From: Valencia hispanica
Lineage: Eukaryota; Chordata; Actinopteri; Cyprinodontiformes; Valenciidae
DNA length: 64,000 bases
NCBI GenBank assembly: GCA_963556495.2
Contig: OY747707.1
Coordinates: 1,067,501 to 1,131,500 of the forward strand
Reading direction: 5' to 3'
The translations under genes and the position numbers were made by a program. The notes under the pieces were generated by a model. That model was not told where the DNA came from and did not search any database. It was given only the letters and a program-made list of their open reading frames with translations. Positions 41,101 through 53,100 of the stretch are shown here, piece by piece. How positions within the stretch are numbered: the first letter of the stretch is position 1; every line of letters begins with the position of its first letter.

Positions 41101-44100
41101 GCTGATTCCCTCAATGCTACAGGCTGATTGCCTCAATGCGACAGGCTGATTCCCTCAATGCTACAGGCTGATTCCCTCAATGCTACAGGCTGATTGCCTC
41201 AATGCGACAGGCTGATTGCCTCAATGCGACAGGCTGATTGCCTTAATGCTACAGGCTGATTCCTCAATGCCACAGGCTGATGGCCTCAATGCTACAGGCT
41301 GATTCCCTCAATGCTACAGGCTGATGGCCTCAATGCCACAGGCTGATTCCCTCAATGCTACAGGCTGATTTGCCTTAATGCGACAGGCTGATGCCCTCAA
41401 TGCCACAGGCTGATGGCCTCAATGCTACAGGCTGATTCCCTCAATGCTACAGGCTGATTGCCTTAATGCGACAGGCTGATGCCTCAATGCCACAGGCTGA
41501 TGGCCTCAATGCTACAGGCTGATTCCCTCAATGCTACAGGCTGATGGCCTCAATGCCACAGGCTGATGGCCTCAATGCTACAGGCTGATGGCCTCAATGC
41601 TACAGGCTGATGGCCTCAATGCCACAGGCTGATTCCCTCAATGCCACAGGCTGATGGCCTCAATGCTACAGGCTGATGGCCTCAATGCCACAGGCTGATG
41701 GCCTCAATGCTACAGGCTGATGTTCTCAATCCCACAGGCTGATTGTCTCAATGCCACAGGCTGATGGCCTCAATGCCACAGGCTGATGGCCTCAATGCCC
41801 CAGGCTGATAGCCTCAATGCCACAGGCTGATGGCCTCAATGCCACAGGCTTATGGCCTCAATGCTATAGACTGATGGCCTCAATGCTACAGGCTGATGGC
41901 CTCAATGCTACAGGCTGATTCCCTCAATGCCACAGGCTGATGGCCTCAATGCTACAGGCTGATTCCCTCAATGCCACAGGCTGATGGCCTCAATGCCACA
42001 GGCTTATGGCCTCAATGCTAGAGGCTGATGGCCTCAATGCCACAGGCTGATGGCCTCAATGCTACAGGCTGATTCCCTCAATGCCACAGGCTGATGGCCT
42101 CAATGCTACAGGCTGATTCCCTCAATGCCACAGGCTGATGGCCTCAATGCTACAGGCTGATGGCCTCAATGCCACAGGCTGATGGCCTCAATGCTACAGG
42201 CTGATGTTCTCAATCCCACAGGCTGATTGTCTCAATGCCACAGGCTGATGGCCTCAATGCCACAGGCTGATGGCCTCAATGCTAGAGGCTGATGGCCTCA
42301 ATGCTACAGGCTGATGTCCTCAATGCTAGAGGCTGATGGCCTCAATGCTACAGGCTGATGTTCTCAATGCCACAGGCTGATGGCCTCAATGCTAGAGGCT
42401 GATGGCCTCAATGCTAGAGGCTGATGTCCTCAATGCTACAGGCTGATGTCCTCAATGCTAGAGGCTGATGGCCTCAATGCTACAGGCTGATGTCCTCAAT
42501 GCTAGAGGCTGATGGCCTCAATGCCACAGGCTGATGGCCTCAATGCTAGAGGCTGATGGCCTCAATGCTACAGGCTGATGGCCTCAATGCCACAGGCTGA
42601 TGGCCTTAATGCCACAGGCTGATTGCCTCAATGCTACAGGCTGATTGCCTCAATGCCACAGGCTGATGCCTTAGTGCCACAAGCTGATTGCCTCAATGCC
42701 ACGGTCTGATTACCTCAATGCCACAGGCTGATTATCTCAATGCCACAGGCTGATAGCCTCAATGCCACAGGCTGATTACCTCAATGCCACAGGCTGATTA
42801 CCTCAATGCCACAGGCTGATAGCCTCAATGCCACAGTCTGATGCCTCAATGCCACAGGCTGATTACCTCAATGCCACAGGCTGATTGCCTCAATGCCACA
42901 GTGCATTGAGGCTGTAATTAAGGCAAAGGGATTCCCTACCAAGTATTGAAGATTGACATATCGTTTTAAAAGTACCATCTTTTGATTGATTTTATCCTAA
43001 TTTCTTTCTTTTTTTTCTGCAAAAACTGAGAAGTAAATGGTGATTTCTTCACAGTATTCTAATTCTTTGGAATTCCTCTTTCCGTGAGTTTTATGAGCTG
43101 GAAGCCCTAATTATGTTCAAATAAACAACTAAATACTTGAAATCGTTTACGTTTTGGGCCCTGAATCTATAACCTAAAGAAGTTTAACGTTTTTAATGGA
43201 ATTATGGAAATAAATAAACTTTTCCATGATATTCCAATTTTTGGGAAAGGGTCTGTATATGGTCATCGTAATGTCACTGTTTGTATTCAAAGGACTGTTT
43301 GGAGCCCAATAACTGCAGTAATATAACTTTCCTTTTGATGGTGCTGATGTAATATTTAGGCAGATGGACAGAGTCTCACAGCAGCAGATGTTCACACTGA
43401 TAGCGCTCCCAGAATGCTAAAGGTCACAGAGCAATGGTAGTACAGATGATATTGTCATTGCAGTATTTCCTATTATTATCACCATTGCAAGACTTTTTAA
43501 TATTTTGTAGCCCTAACCACTAGAATAACTGTAAAATACACACAAAAAAGGATCAGTGCAGGTTAATAACAAGATGGCAGGAGAGCAGCATAACTTCAGG
43601 TGCTGTTTGAGTCAAAACTCTTGTCATTTTTCATGTCGCTGGCTTAGAAACAAATACACTGTCAGTATTTCTGCAGAATCATACAGCCCTACTCAGCTGT
43701 ATTTCTGCTCCAGGTTCAAGCTTTAAAAGGTCTAATTAAAGGCAATCTGTCAGAACAAAGAGTCAATAGGGTGGATTGTTTAAACCGTTATAGAAGATTT
43801 CTGGATTAAAGTCAGTTATTGATCTAATTTTCACATTTTCTGGAAACTGAATGTGTTTTTTTATTCTGTGAAGGTCTGAACTATAACCACTCTGTGTGGA
43901 ATGAATCTATATATGTATCTAATGTAATCCATATCACTTTCTGATCATATTCTGATTTGTTGAGATGTCTATAAATCCTGCAGACCCAGAGTTGCTCCCT
44001 GGGGGCTGCAGCTCGCGTGCCAGAGATGTTTTCAGGAGACAGATGCTCACTCCAACAGCAGATTTATCAGTCCACATCAGTTATTCAGCCTTAAAGGCTC

Positions 44101-47100
44101 TAAATAATCCACTAGTTTTACAAAACAAAATGTTTTAGTGCAGATGTGGAGCCAGTGATTCGTTTTACATCATCAGATCATAAAAACATCTCTACACTCA
44201 ATCAAAATCAGAAGTTGTGTTGAAGCTCTGCTGCTGCTACCATCCGTCAAACCTTTATGTCATTAGATATAATGTTTGGATGCTTCGTAGTTAAAGTGTT
44301 GATCTGTCAGATCAGATGTTATATTCTAGCTTCGGTGGCTCTGTGTGCAGATCTACATCTTTGAAAACAACATCTACTACAGATCTCACGTGAAGAGCAA
44401 CTCGCTGCGGCTGACGTCTTCAGGAAAGGAAGGAGTCATCTTCAACGGAATCGCCGACTGGCTCTATGAAGGTTCTGATTCTGTTTGCACCGTCTAGAAC
44501 CAGAACCAGAACCAGATCAGATGAGAGGATTATTTCTCATTCTGCTGCTGGTTCTAAACTGGAACATTTCAGAATAAAGATGTGAAATATTCATTAGGGA
44601 TGTAAGAGAATATTGATATGCCGATATATCGTGATATTTTATTTCTCCATATTGTATCGATATTTTTTTTAAAATATCTTTTTTTTCCCTCTTTTTTTGA
44701 GGATTTGAATGGAACCATTATTCATGACCTTCATTTTTGGAGTAAATATACAAGTATAACAATCACAATAACAAAAAAATCTTTTTTTTTCATTTCGTTT
44801 TTTTATCATTTGAATGGAGCCAATAATGATGACAGTAATCTTTATAGTAAAATGTAAAGTATAACTGGTAGTTTTGTGGCTGTTTTCACTTTCTTCATTC
44901 CAGTGGATCAACTAGATCTAGTGATAAAACTGGATGTGTTAAAAAATAAAACGGGTTGGAGTGTTTAGGATGATGGGTCAGTTTTTCTACAGTTAAATTC
45001 AGTTTAAAAATCACAATATGTCATCTTACTCATAGTATTGCCATATACCGTGATATATGGTATCGCCAGATTTTTACCAATACACATCCCTAATATTCAT
45101 CATGTTTGTCTGAGTTCAGCTTCCTTCCCTCAGAGATGCTCATTCAGTGTTTCTCCTCAGATTTACTTTAAACCTGAAAATGAAATCCTGAAGCAGCGTT
45201 CATTACTATCTGAAGTATAATTAGACACCAAGACGTCATGTTGCTGCTAAAGTAAGCAGCTGCCTTAGTTCATATAGCTCCCATCAGTGGCGGGATTATC
45301 ATAATAAAAGGACATGTATAATATTTTTTAACAGCATAAAGTTGAGTTATTTAAAACCAGCGGCTGTATTAAAGGTAAATATTGTAGATGTTGCCAGCTT
45401 GGAGTCCTGATTCTGGAGAATAACTGCAGGTCTGTGTTGAAACAGAGGAGATCCTGCAGAGCCACGTGGCCCACTGGTGGTCTCCTGACGGGGAGAGGTT
45501 GGCCTTCCTGGTCCTCAACGACACTCTGGTCCCAAACATGGTTCTACCTCGCTTCACCGGCACAACGTACCCTAAACAGAAGCAGTACCCCTACCCCAAG
45601 GTACCTATGAGCAACACTCTCCGTCTGACAGAAAACTAAACACACCCCCTGTTTCAGTTCTGAGGGTTTACATCTCAAATTATGATTAAAAACATCCAGA
45701 TCTTAAAATACGGAACAAAAACCTGAGCCAGCAACCTCAGACCAGCTGTAAAGCACGGTGGTGGAGGGGTGAGGGTATGGGCTTGTTTCGTAGCCATAGA
45801 ACATGTCCACCCTGCAGGCCCTGAGTGGACCATCATCTCCTCTGTAGACCAAAGCTCGGTCCAAAAACAGCAGCTGATCTACAGCAGAATGATGGCCTAG
45901 TCAAAGTCCAGCAATGTGAGGAACTGGTGAAGAGAGGAAGAACGTCCTGCTGTTCCTCACTGGGATGTATGAGCGGTTAAATCCTGGGGTGTACTTACTT
46001 TTTCTCTCACAGCGCTCAGCATTCTGGATGTTTCATTTTCAATTGATACCATGTTGCAGGGGTTAAAGGTCAGATTCCTTTAGGTTCTGTTCTGTCTGTA
46101 GTCAGAGGTGGCTAGTAACTACCGTAAATATTGGACTATAGGGCGCACCTGAATTTAAGCCGCACGATATTTACACAGAAACACCAAAAATCTCCCCCAG
46201 GAGGTAATGTTTTTATCCCCGTCTGTCTGACTGTTAGCAACAAAACTCAAAAAGTTATGGATGGATCTCGATGAAATGTTCAGGAAATGTCCGTAATGGG
46301 ACCAGAAACAACTGATTAAATTTCAGGGTTGATCCAACATGAAGCGCGTCTCAGAGAGCTCGCAGACGGCTGAGCTTGCACAGCAGCCCTGAATCTCCGC
46401 TGTCCGCTGGAAGAGCCCAGCCATGGGTCTCATTAACAGACAGTTTATTGGAAAAGTACAGATATAATGAGCGGCTCTGGCAGAGGTCTGAGTGCTTTTC
46501 TAGTTTTAAGAAGCGTTTTTTCCAAACTCTGCCTGAAAATCGGCAGTCTGGTGTAGGTACCAGATCTGCTCGGGGGCCTGCACGTAATTATGATGTCGTA
46601 TTACATGATTGGCTGAACGTTAGCATGTTGACGTAGTGTGCATTCTTTAAAATAACTTTATAAAACAAATAGCAAATATGCAACACACGAACAAATGAAG
46701 TATACAGAAGAATTCAACAGATACAAACAGCCAGGGGTTTTATATAAATACTGTACATGCAAAAATGAATTGTTTTGAGAGCCTTTTTCTTGATAGTCTG
46801 ATATTGATTGGATGTATAGTTAAAACAGAATAAAACGTTTTTCCATGGAAAGGGAAAATACGGTTAACAACAAGCTGCTAAACTCTTTCCAAAGTCCATG
46901 TGTGAAAGATCAGAACCACGTTGTCTTGATGATCCCCACAGGAGCTGTTATTAACATTTATGTGTCTCTTTTACATTTCTCCATATAGCGCTTGGCAGGG
47001 TTAAAGAAGGGGGCGCAGTGTAGTTTGTCCGAGTGGTGTTGCCGTAGTGTGACGTTATCGGTAAGCGCGGGGCACCAGAGCAGATCTGGTAGCTACACCG

Positions 47101-50100
47101 GCACCAACTCAACAGTAACACGTCTAGTTAGAAAATAAAACATACTTTAGTCTACCAGGAAAAACTATGGTCACCATCTTCCTCTTCCTCACTTAAGCCA
47201 CTGAAGTCGTCTTCTTCCTCTGAAAGCTTTTGTCGTCTTTTTACACTGACTCACTTCTTCCCGCTGCTCTTCCTATGTCTCACCATTGTTTCATCGATGC
47301 TAAGCTAACCTGCATTAGCTCTGCTTCCTCCTCTGATGGCTTAAAAAAACTGCATTTCTTCATGATGAGGGTGTGTTCATGAAAATACCCCTGGTGTCTT
47401 CTTCAGTGCATAATCTTTCTCTATGTATCTATCTCACTTTTACTCTTCCTGCTATAGCGCCCCCCGGGGGCCGTTAGCCAGTAAAAATCTATAAATTATC
47501 CACATCGTGATGTAGGACGCAGGATCCAAAGCGTGTGGAAAAAGCAGCGGCTTATAGTCCGAAAATTAAAGTACATTTACTACATTACATTTAGATGAGT
47601 AACTTTTTGAAAAAAAGTTATTTTATGAGTAGTTTTACTAGACCGTACGTTTTACTTTTACTTGAGTAAAGTTTCTGGCTTCTCTACCCACAGCGAGTAA
47701 CTTTACTGAATGAAACTGAATTATTGTTTTGAGTAAAAATGCATGATCTTTATGTTGAAGTGAGACCTGTTGTTTCCACACAAGCTTCATTATTTTGTCA
47801 TATTTCTCGATCTGCCCAGGCTGTTGAGCCGTTTGGACGTCAAGCTGGGGTTCCTTACTCTGTTCTAACATATAAACATTACCTACTGTAACTATTGGTT
47901 TTCTAGTAGTTTCACTTTGAAAAAATATTGATTTGGTCAAATGCTTCTTCTACTCAAAGTTGTTATTTTACAACCATGTCTTGTATTTTATTGATTTTAG
48001 TCTTTAGAATTTGCGTATAACTGAATTTTTGTCCAATTGCATCATTTTTAAGTATTAAATCATCTGTTACGATCTTAAACAGAGTACTAAAGTACTCAAT
48101 ACTTTAGTAGCCTAAATACCAAATACTTTTTTACTCTTACTAGAGTAATTTCTTTGGATTATTGTCCTTTTACCTGAGTGAATGTTTTGGCTGCTCTACC
48201 CAGCTCTGTCTGGACTTTAGGTTCTACTGGACCTTTAAAGCTGAAACACGGAAATGTTGGCGGTCCTGTGGTGCAATAAAAGCAGACCACTTCCACTTCT
48301 GGGGATTCCCCTTAATAAATCAATTTTGGATAGAAATAAGTAGAGTTATCGAAGAGGTGATAAAAATGAAGTTTCCAATTGAATATGAAATGTTGTACCT
48401 TATGAACATTGATAAGAGGGGAGGATTACAAAATGCTGAGAATAATGTTGTTGGCTGGTAAAAAAGTAATCTGATGCCTAAAGTGGAAGAATGGACTGAT
48501 GTCTTGTTAAGTATCTATAATATGGAGAAGTTAACTGCGTCAATAAGATTGGAGATTGATAAATTTAATGATGTCTGGAATGGATGGTTACAGTATGTAA
48601 GACAACATAGATCTGACTTTGTTTGAAGCCGTGAACTGATGGGAGGACTATGGTGACTTTGTGGTGGGATTGTGATGGATAAAAATTGGATTAGCAAGAT
48701 AACTACGTAGGAGTACACTGCACCCTGGTTCGATGCTAAATGTTTTGTGTGTTTTTGTTGTTTTTATTGTACATACAGTTTTTGTTTGTTATTAAATAAG
48801 CATGGTCACTCAATGACAGTCAACCCAGAATAATGTGGTTACTTTTTGATGTCCTTGCATGAGGGCCTACTGTAAAGTTTAATACTGTGAAAATAGCAAT
48901 AAAGTGCAAATATAAAAATAAATTAAAAAGCTGAAACACGAACAAGATTGACCAGAACCGCCAGGCTTCTGATTGGTTCTTATAAAACTCTGGAGGAAGG
49001 TTAATGTCTGTCGGGTTTTACGGAACCAGGAGCTCCTCCTCCTCTTCCTCCTCTTCCTCATGAAGCTGATCCGGGTGGATGCTAAAAGATGTATTTTTCA
49101 TCCAGAACCACTCAGATGTTCTGTGTTTGAGCTTCATCAGGGATGTTTGTCTAAACACGCCTGGTTCTGTTTGGTTCTGCAGGCGGGCCAGCCCAACCCG
49201 ACCGTGAAGCTGTTCGTCGTCAACATTTACGGGCCGACCCACACGCTGGAGCTGATGCCTCCAGAGACGCTGAAGCTGCGGTGAGAGACGATCTTCCTCC
49301 TCCGGACTTTAACTAGGCCACCGGCAGCCTAACTCTGCTGGTTTCCTTCTTCTAGGGAGCACTATGTGAGCATGGTGAAGTGGATCAGTAAGACCAAGAC
49401 GGCAGTGAGGTGGCTGAACCGGGCCCAGAACGTCTCCATCCTGACTGTGTGTGACACCACCACCGGAGCCTGCGTCACGGTCCGTTCCTCTCTGGTTCAT
49501 GGACGGATCAGATCATCTACAATATGCTTTAATGTTCAGCCCCTCTTACTCTGATACCTCTAAATAAGATCCTTCAGTAGATGGTTTATGGGTCAGAACC
49601 AGCAGGTCAGGCCGGATGATCAGGCAGAAAGATCTCGAGACGTTTTTATTCAGAATAAAAACAGTTTAAGTCTTAAAATATGGAAAAATGAACAGTGTAC
49701 CCTCTAAATAAACCCTGAGCTGTTAGCTGTTGGGTTTACCTTTAAGTCTGAAATGATGATCCGTAATGGAGGACTTCCTCCTCTGGTTCTGTTTAAACCA
49801 GCGGCGCTGGAGCTGTTCATCTTCTACGGGCTGAATAAATTATTTCAGTTGTTTTTATCAATATTTGTGGGTTATGATGGCAGCCCATCAGTTCCAGTAA
49901 AATCCCCCAGTAACCTCTCTGTCTGTGTCTGATCCGTGTAAAGGAAAGGCTTTTTATTGTGAAGGAAGGGCTTTTATTGTGGAGGAAGGGCTTTTATTGT
50001 GAAGGAAGGGCTTTTATTGTGGAGGAAGGGCTTTTATTGTGAAGGAAAGGCTTTTATTGTGGAGGAAAGGCGTTTATTGTGGAGGAAAGGCTTTTATTGT

Positions 50101-53100
50101 GAAGGAAAGGCTTTTATTGTTAAGGAAAGGCTTTTATTGTTAAGGAAAGGCGTTTATTGTGGAGGAAAGTCTTTTATTGTGAAGGAAAGGCTTTTATTGT
50201 TAAGGAAAGGCGTTTATTGTGGAGGAAAGGCGTTTATTGTGGAGGAAAGGCTTTTATTGTGAAGGAAAGGCTTTTATTGTGTAGGAAAGGCTTTTATTGT
50301 GGAGGAAAGGCTTTTATTGTGGAGGAAAGGCTTTTATTGTGTAGGAAACGCTTTTATTGTGGAGGAAAGGCTTTTATTGTGGAGGAAAGGTGTTTATTGT
50401 GGAGGAAAGTCTTTTAATGTGAAGGAAAGGCTTTTATTGTGAAGGAAAGGCTTTTATTGTGAAGGAAAGGCTTTTATTGTGTATGAAAGGCTTTTATTGT
50501 GGAGGAAAGGTGTTTATTGTTTAGGAAAGGCTTTTAATGTGAAGGAAAGGCTTTTATTGTGTAGGAAACGCTTTTATTGTGTAGGAAACGCTTTTATTGT
50601 AAAGGAAAGGCTTTTATTGTAAAGGAAAGGCTTTTATTGTGGAGGAAATGCTTTTATTGGGGAGGAGCTGACATTCAGTTGTTGTTGTTGTTTCAGAGAC
50701 ACGAGGAAAGCTCCGAGCTGTGGCTCTCTAAGCAGGTAAACCTTCATCCACTCATTATCCAACCTTCTAAAGAGCCGATTCACTTTTCTTTGTGTCTTTT
50801 CTACAAAAACCTATAAAAACGTTTCCATGGAGACGCCCAGTGAGCTGCACCAGGACTGGAGGTTGTCTGTGGAGATCTTTGGACTTCTTCACCTCAGAGC
50901 ATCATGGTTTTTCACTCAGCAGGGCTCCAAAGATGATCTAAACACAGAACCACGCCCCCTGGTGGTGGAAGGGATTACTGCAACCTTGACTGTCCAATAG
51001 TCTCACAGGTTCTGGTTCTGCATAGAACTAATCACAGTTTCTGTTAGGAACCGGACCTCAGATGGACTCAATAACACGAGTTTATGTAAAGATAAGAACA
51101 CTTTCTAAATGTTTATCACAACATATTATGGGATGTTTTCCTCATGTCATGCAGCCCTACTCAGGTTCATCTCTGCCGGGACTGAAGGTCACCAAGAAGT
51201 CAGATCGAAACTCTAATCAGTGATGTAACTCAGTTAGTATTATGGGATGTATGAATATGAAGGAGATGTGGCCCAGAGAAACCCAACATGGAGCTGAGTC
51301 GGTAAGGGTGAGGTGGAGAACATCACGGTTCCTCGTGAACATTTTCTGGATATATTCAAGCTGCTTCTGGTTCAGTTCTAGTCGTGTTAATTAGATCTAC
51401 TGGATCCTCAATGCTCCATCATTGCTTTCCATCATCACAGCCTCACTTCTTAAGATTATTGCCACTGAAAAAAAAGATTTCTGGATCACGAAGAAGTTCA
51501 AGGTGAGAGCTTCAGGGTGTCCAAGCGTGTTCAGCTGCAGGACGGAGAGCTTGCTAGATGCAGGGGAGCCTTCTTCTGTCTGAAGGACAACAGGGATGGA
51601 AGTTCTGGGCGTCTGGAGAAGATCAGAGCCACCATGGGTGGTTCCCACAAGGCAGCAATCTCCGAGAGACCTGGAGGAACCAGGTTCTGCTCAAGGACTC
51701 TGAGGAACAGGATCCAAACGTCTTCCAGGATTAGTCTGGAGATGATCTCTGGATGTTCCAGCCTGGTGGAGCTCTGGGTCTTCACGCTGTCATCACGATC
51801 TGGTGCAGCTTTCAGTGGAGATCATCAGAGCAGCTTGTGGAACCTGTTTCAACCCCTCAGCTCATCCGTCCACGTTCTCTGTCCACAGAACCAGGAACCC
51901 GTGTTCTCCAGAGACGGGAACCGCTTCTTTCTGACCGTCCCGGTGAAGCAAGGAGGACGGGGAGAGTTTCACCACATCGCCATGTTCACCACACAGGTGA
52001 GGCTCCGCCCACATAGAGAATTTACCATGGTAACAGCTAAAACCCCATCACACGTCTGTGAGAAGCTTCAGCAGATTCTCGGTTCTGTTTGCTCCAGTTC
52101 AGGGCGGATCAGAACGAGGTCCGACATCTGACCTCAGGGAACTGGGAGGTGACCCAGATCATCTCCTACGACGAGAACGACGACAACCTGTGAGTTAAAG
52201 CACTGAACGGAGCCGGGCCCGGGTAGCTCGGGTCCAGAACACTGATCCGGGCCCGGGTAGCTCGGGTCCAGAACACTGATCCGGATGTGTTTATCTGGTC
52301 TCCACAGGTTCTTCCTGAGCACTGAAGGTTCTCCACGCAGACGGCAGCTCTACAGGTTCGCTTTTCTTATTCTGCTTCCTCATTACCTGCTCAGAAGAGC
52401 AGAAACTCCTCCCCCTGACCTCTGACCCCTGACCCTGTTCCAGTGAAACGAACCAATAAAGCTTTGTTGATTGGAGCCTAAAGGTCATTTAGGAGAGACC
52501 CTCAGAAAGCAGTTAGTGAAGGTTAAAGGTCACCTCTGGCATGTTCGTCCACCTGTTATAAATAAAGCTTTGTGTCTCTTTTCTGTCCTCAGTGTTAAAA
52601 CTGTGGGTCTGTTCCCACGAAGGTGTTTAACATGTGAGCTCAGCAGAACCCACTGCCTCTACTTCAGCGCCGACATCAGCCCCTCCAACCAGAACCTCCT
52701 GCTCCGCTGTGAAGGTAGGTTAGAGAACCAGAAGCGGTCTGGTTCTACTGTCACATGTTTGATCCAAACACATGGTTCTGAATGAAAGCATCTAGCTTGG
52801 TAAAAACACTGAGCCTGGTTCTGTTCAGCAGAGGGGTCGGTGACCTTTGACTGGTTGGGGTCAATGACGTTTGGGGTCAATGATCTTTGGGGTCGGTGAC
52901 CTTTGACTGGTTAGGGTCAATGACCTTTGGGGTCAGTGACCGTTGACTTTTTAGGGTCAATGACCTTTGGGGTCGGTGACATTTTGGGGTCAGATGGGGA
53001 GCGTTTTATATAACTTTTTGTTTATCTACCTGAGGAAGTCCTGCAGTCTGTTTCCAGGGAGACGAGCAATTATTGACCCGATGATGTTTTGCTCCTCTCA

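Larger units (their letters stand above)
39871..43255 (+). mobile_element. Tc1-like transposon with 210-bp IR/DR ends
   Basis: The left end CAGACCCTTACCAAAAAATT and the inverted right end CAGACCCTTTCCCAAAAATT are each flanked by TA (39869-39870, 43256-43257), the Tc1 target site. The inverted repeats run about 210 bp with many point differences. Each contains an outer and an inner AATTAGAATA-type direct repeat about 170 bp apart. Total length is 3.4 kb, twice the usual 1.5-1.6 kb, because of an internal minisatellite. Confidence 0.93.
39843..43515. mobile_element. hAT MITE split by a Tc1 insertion
   Basis: The left piece (39843-39870) starts TAGGGCTGCACAAAATATCG. The right piece (43256-43515) starts TATGGTCATCGTAATGTCAC and ends TATTTTGTAGCCCTA, the inverted form of the left end. 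Without the Tc1 inside, about 288 bp remain, the size of common TAGGGCTGCACA-type hAT MITEs in fish. The expected 8-bp duplication is not recognisable in the flanks. Confidence 0.75.

Noticed and set aside
49300..49325. Tc1-type word GACTTTAACTAGGCCAC inside the 75-bp intron w9-w10
   Set aside because: It is one mismatch from the family word, but only 17 bp long with no flanking similarity, so chance cannot be excluded.
49939..50666. Regular 20-bp array considered as a CRISPR array
   Set aside because: There are no unique spacers between repeats, no cas genes, and the setting is a vertebrate intron. The same applies to the 22-bp and 55-bp arrays.
51517..52131. 204-codon plus-strand frame as a separate gene
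   Set aside because: Its only protein-like part is dpp10 exon w12; the rest is intron read-through.
52103..52189. Alternative acceptor ttcag for exon w13
   Set aside because: It removes five bases, shifts the frame and destroys [11 protein letters not shown]. The upstream gctccag keeps frame and length.
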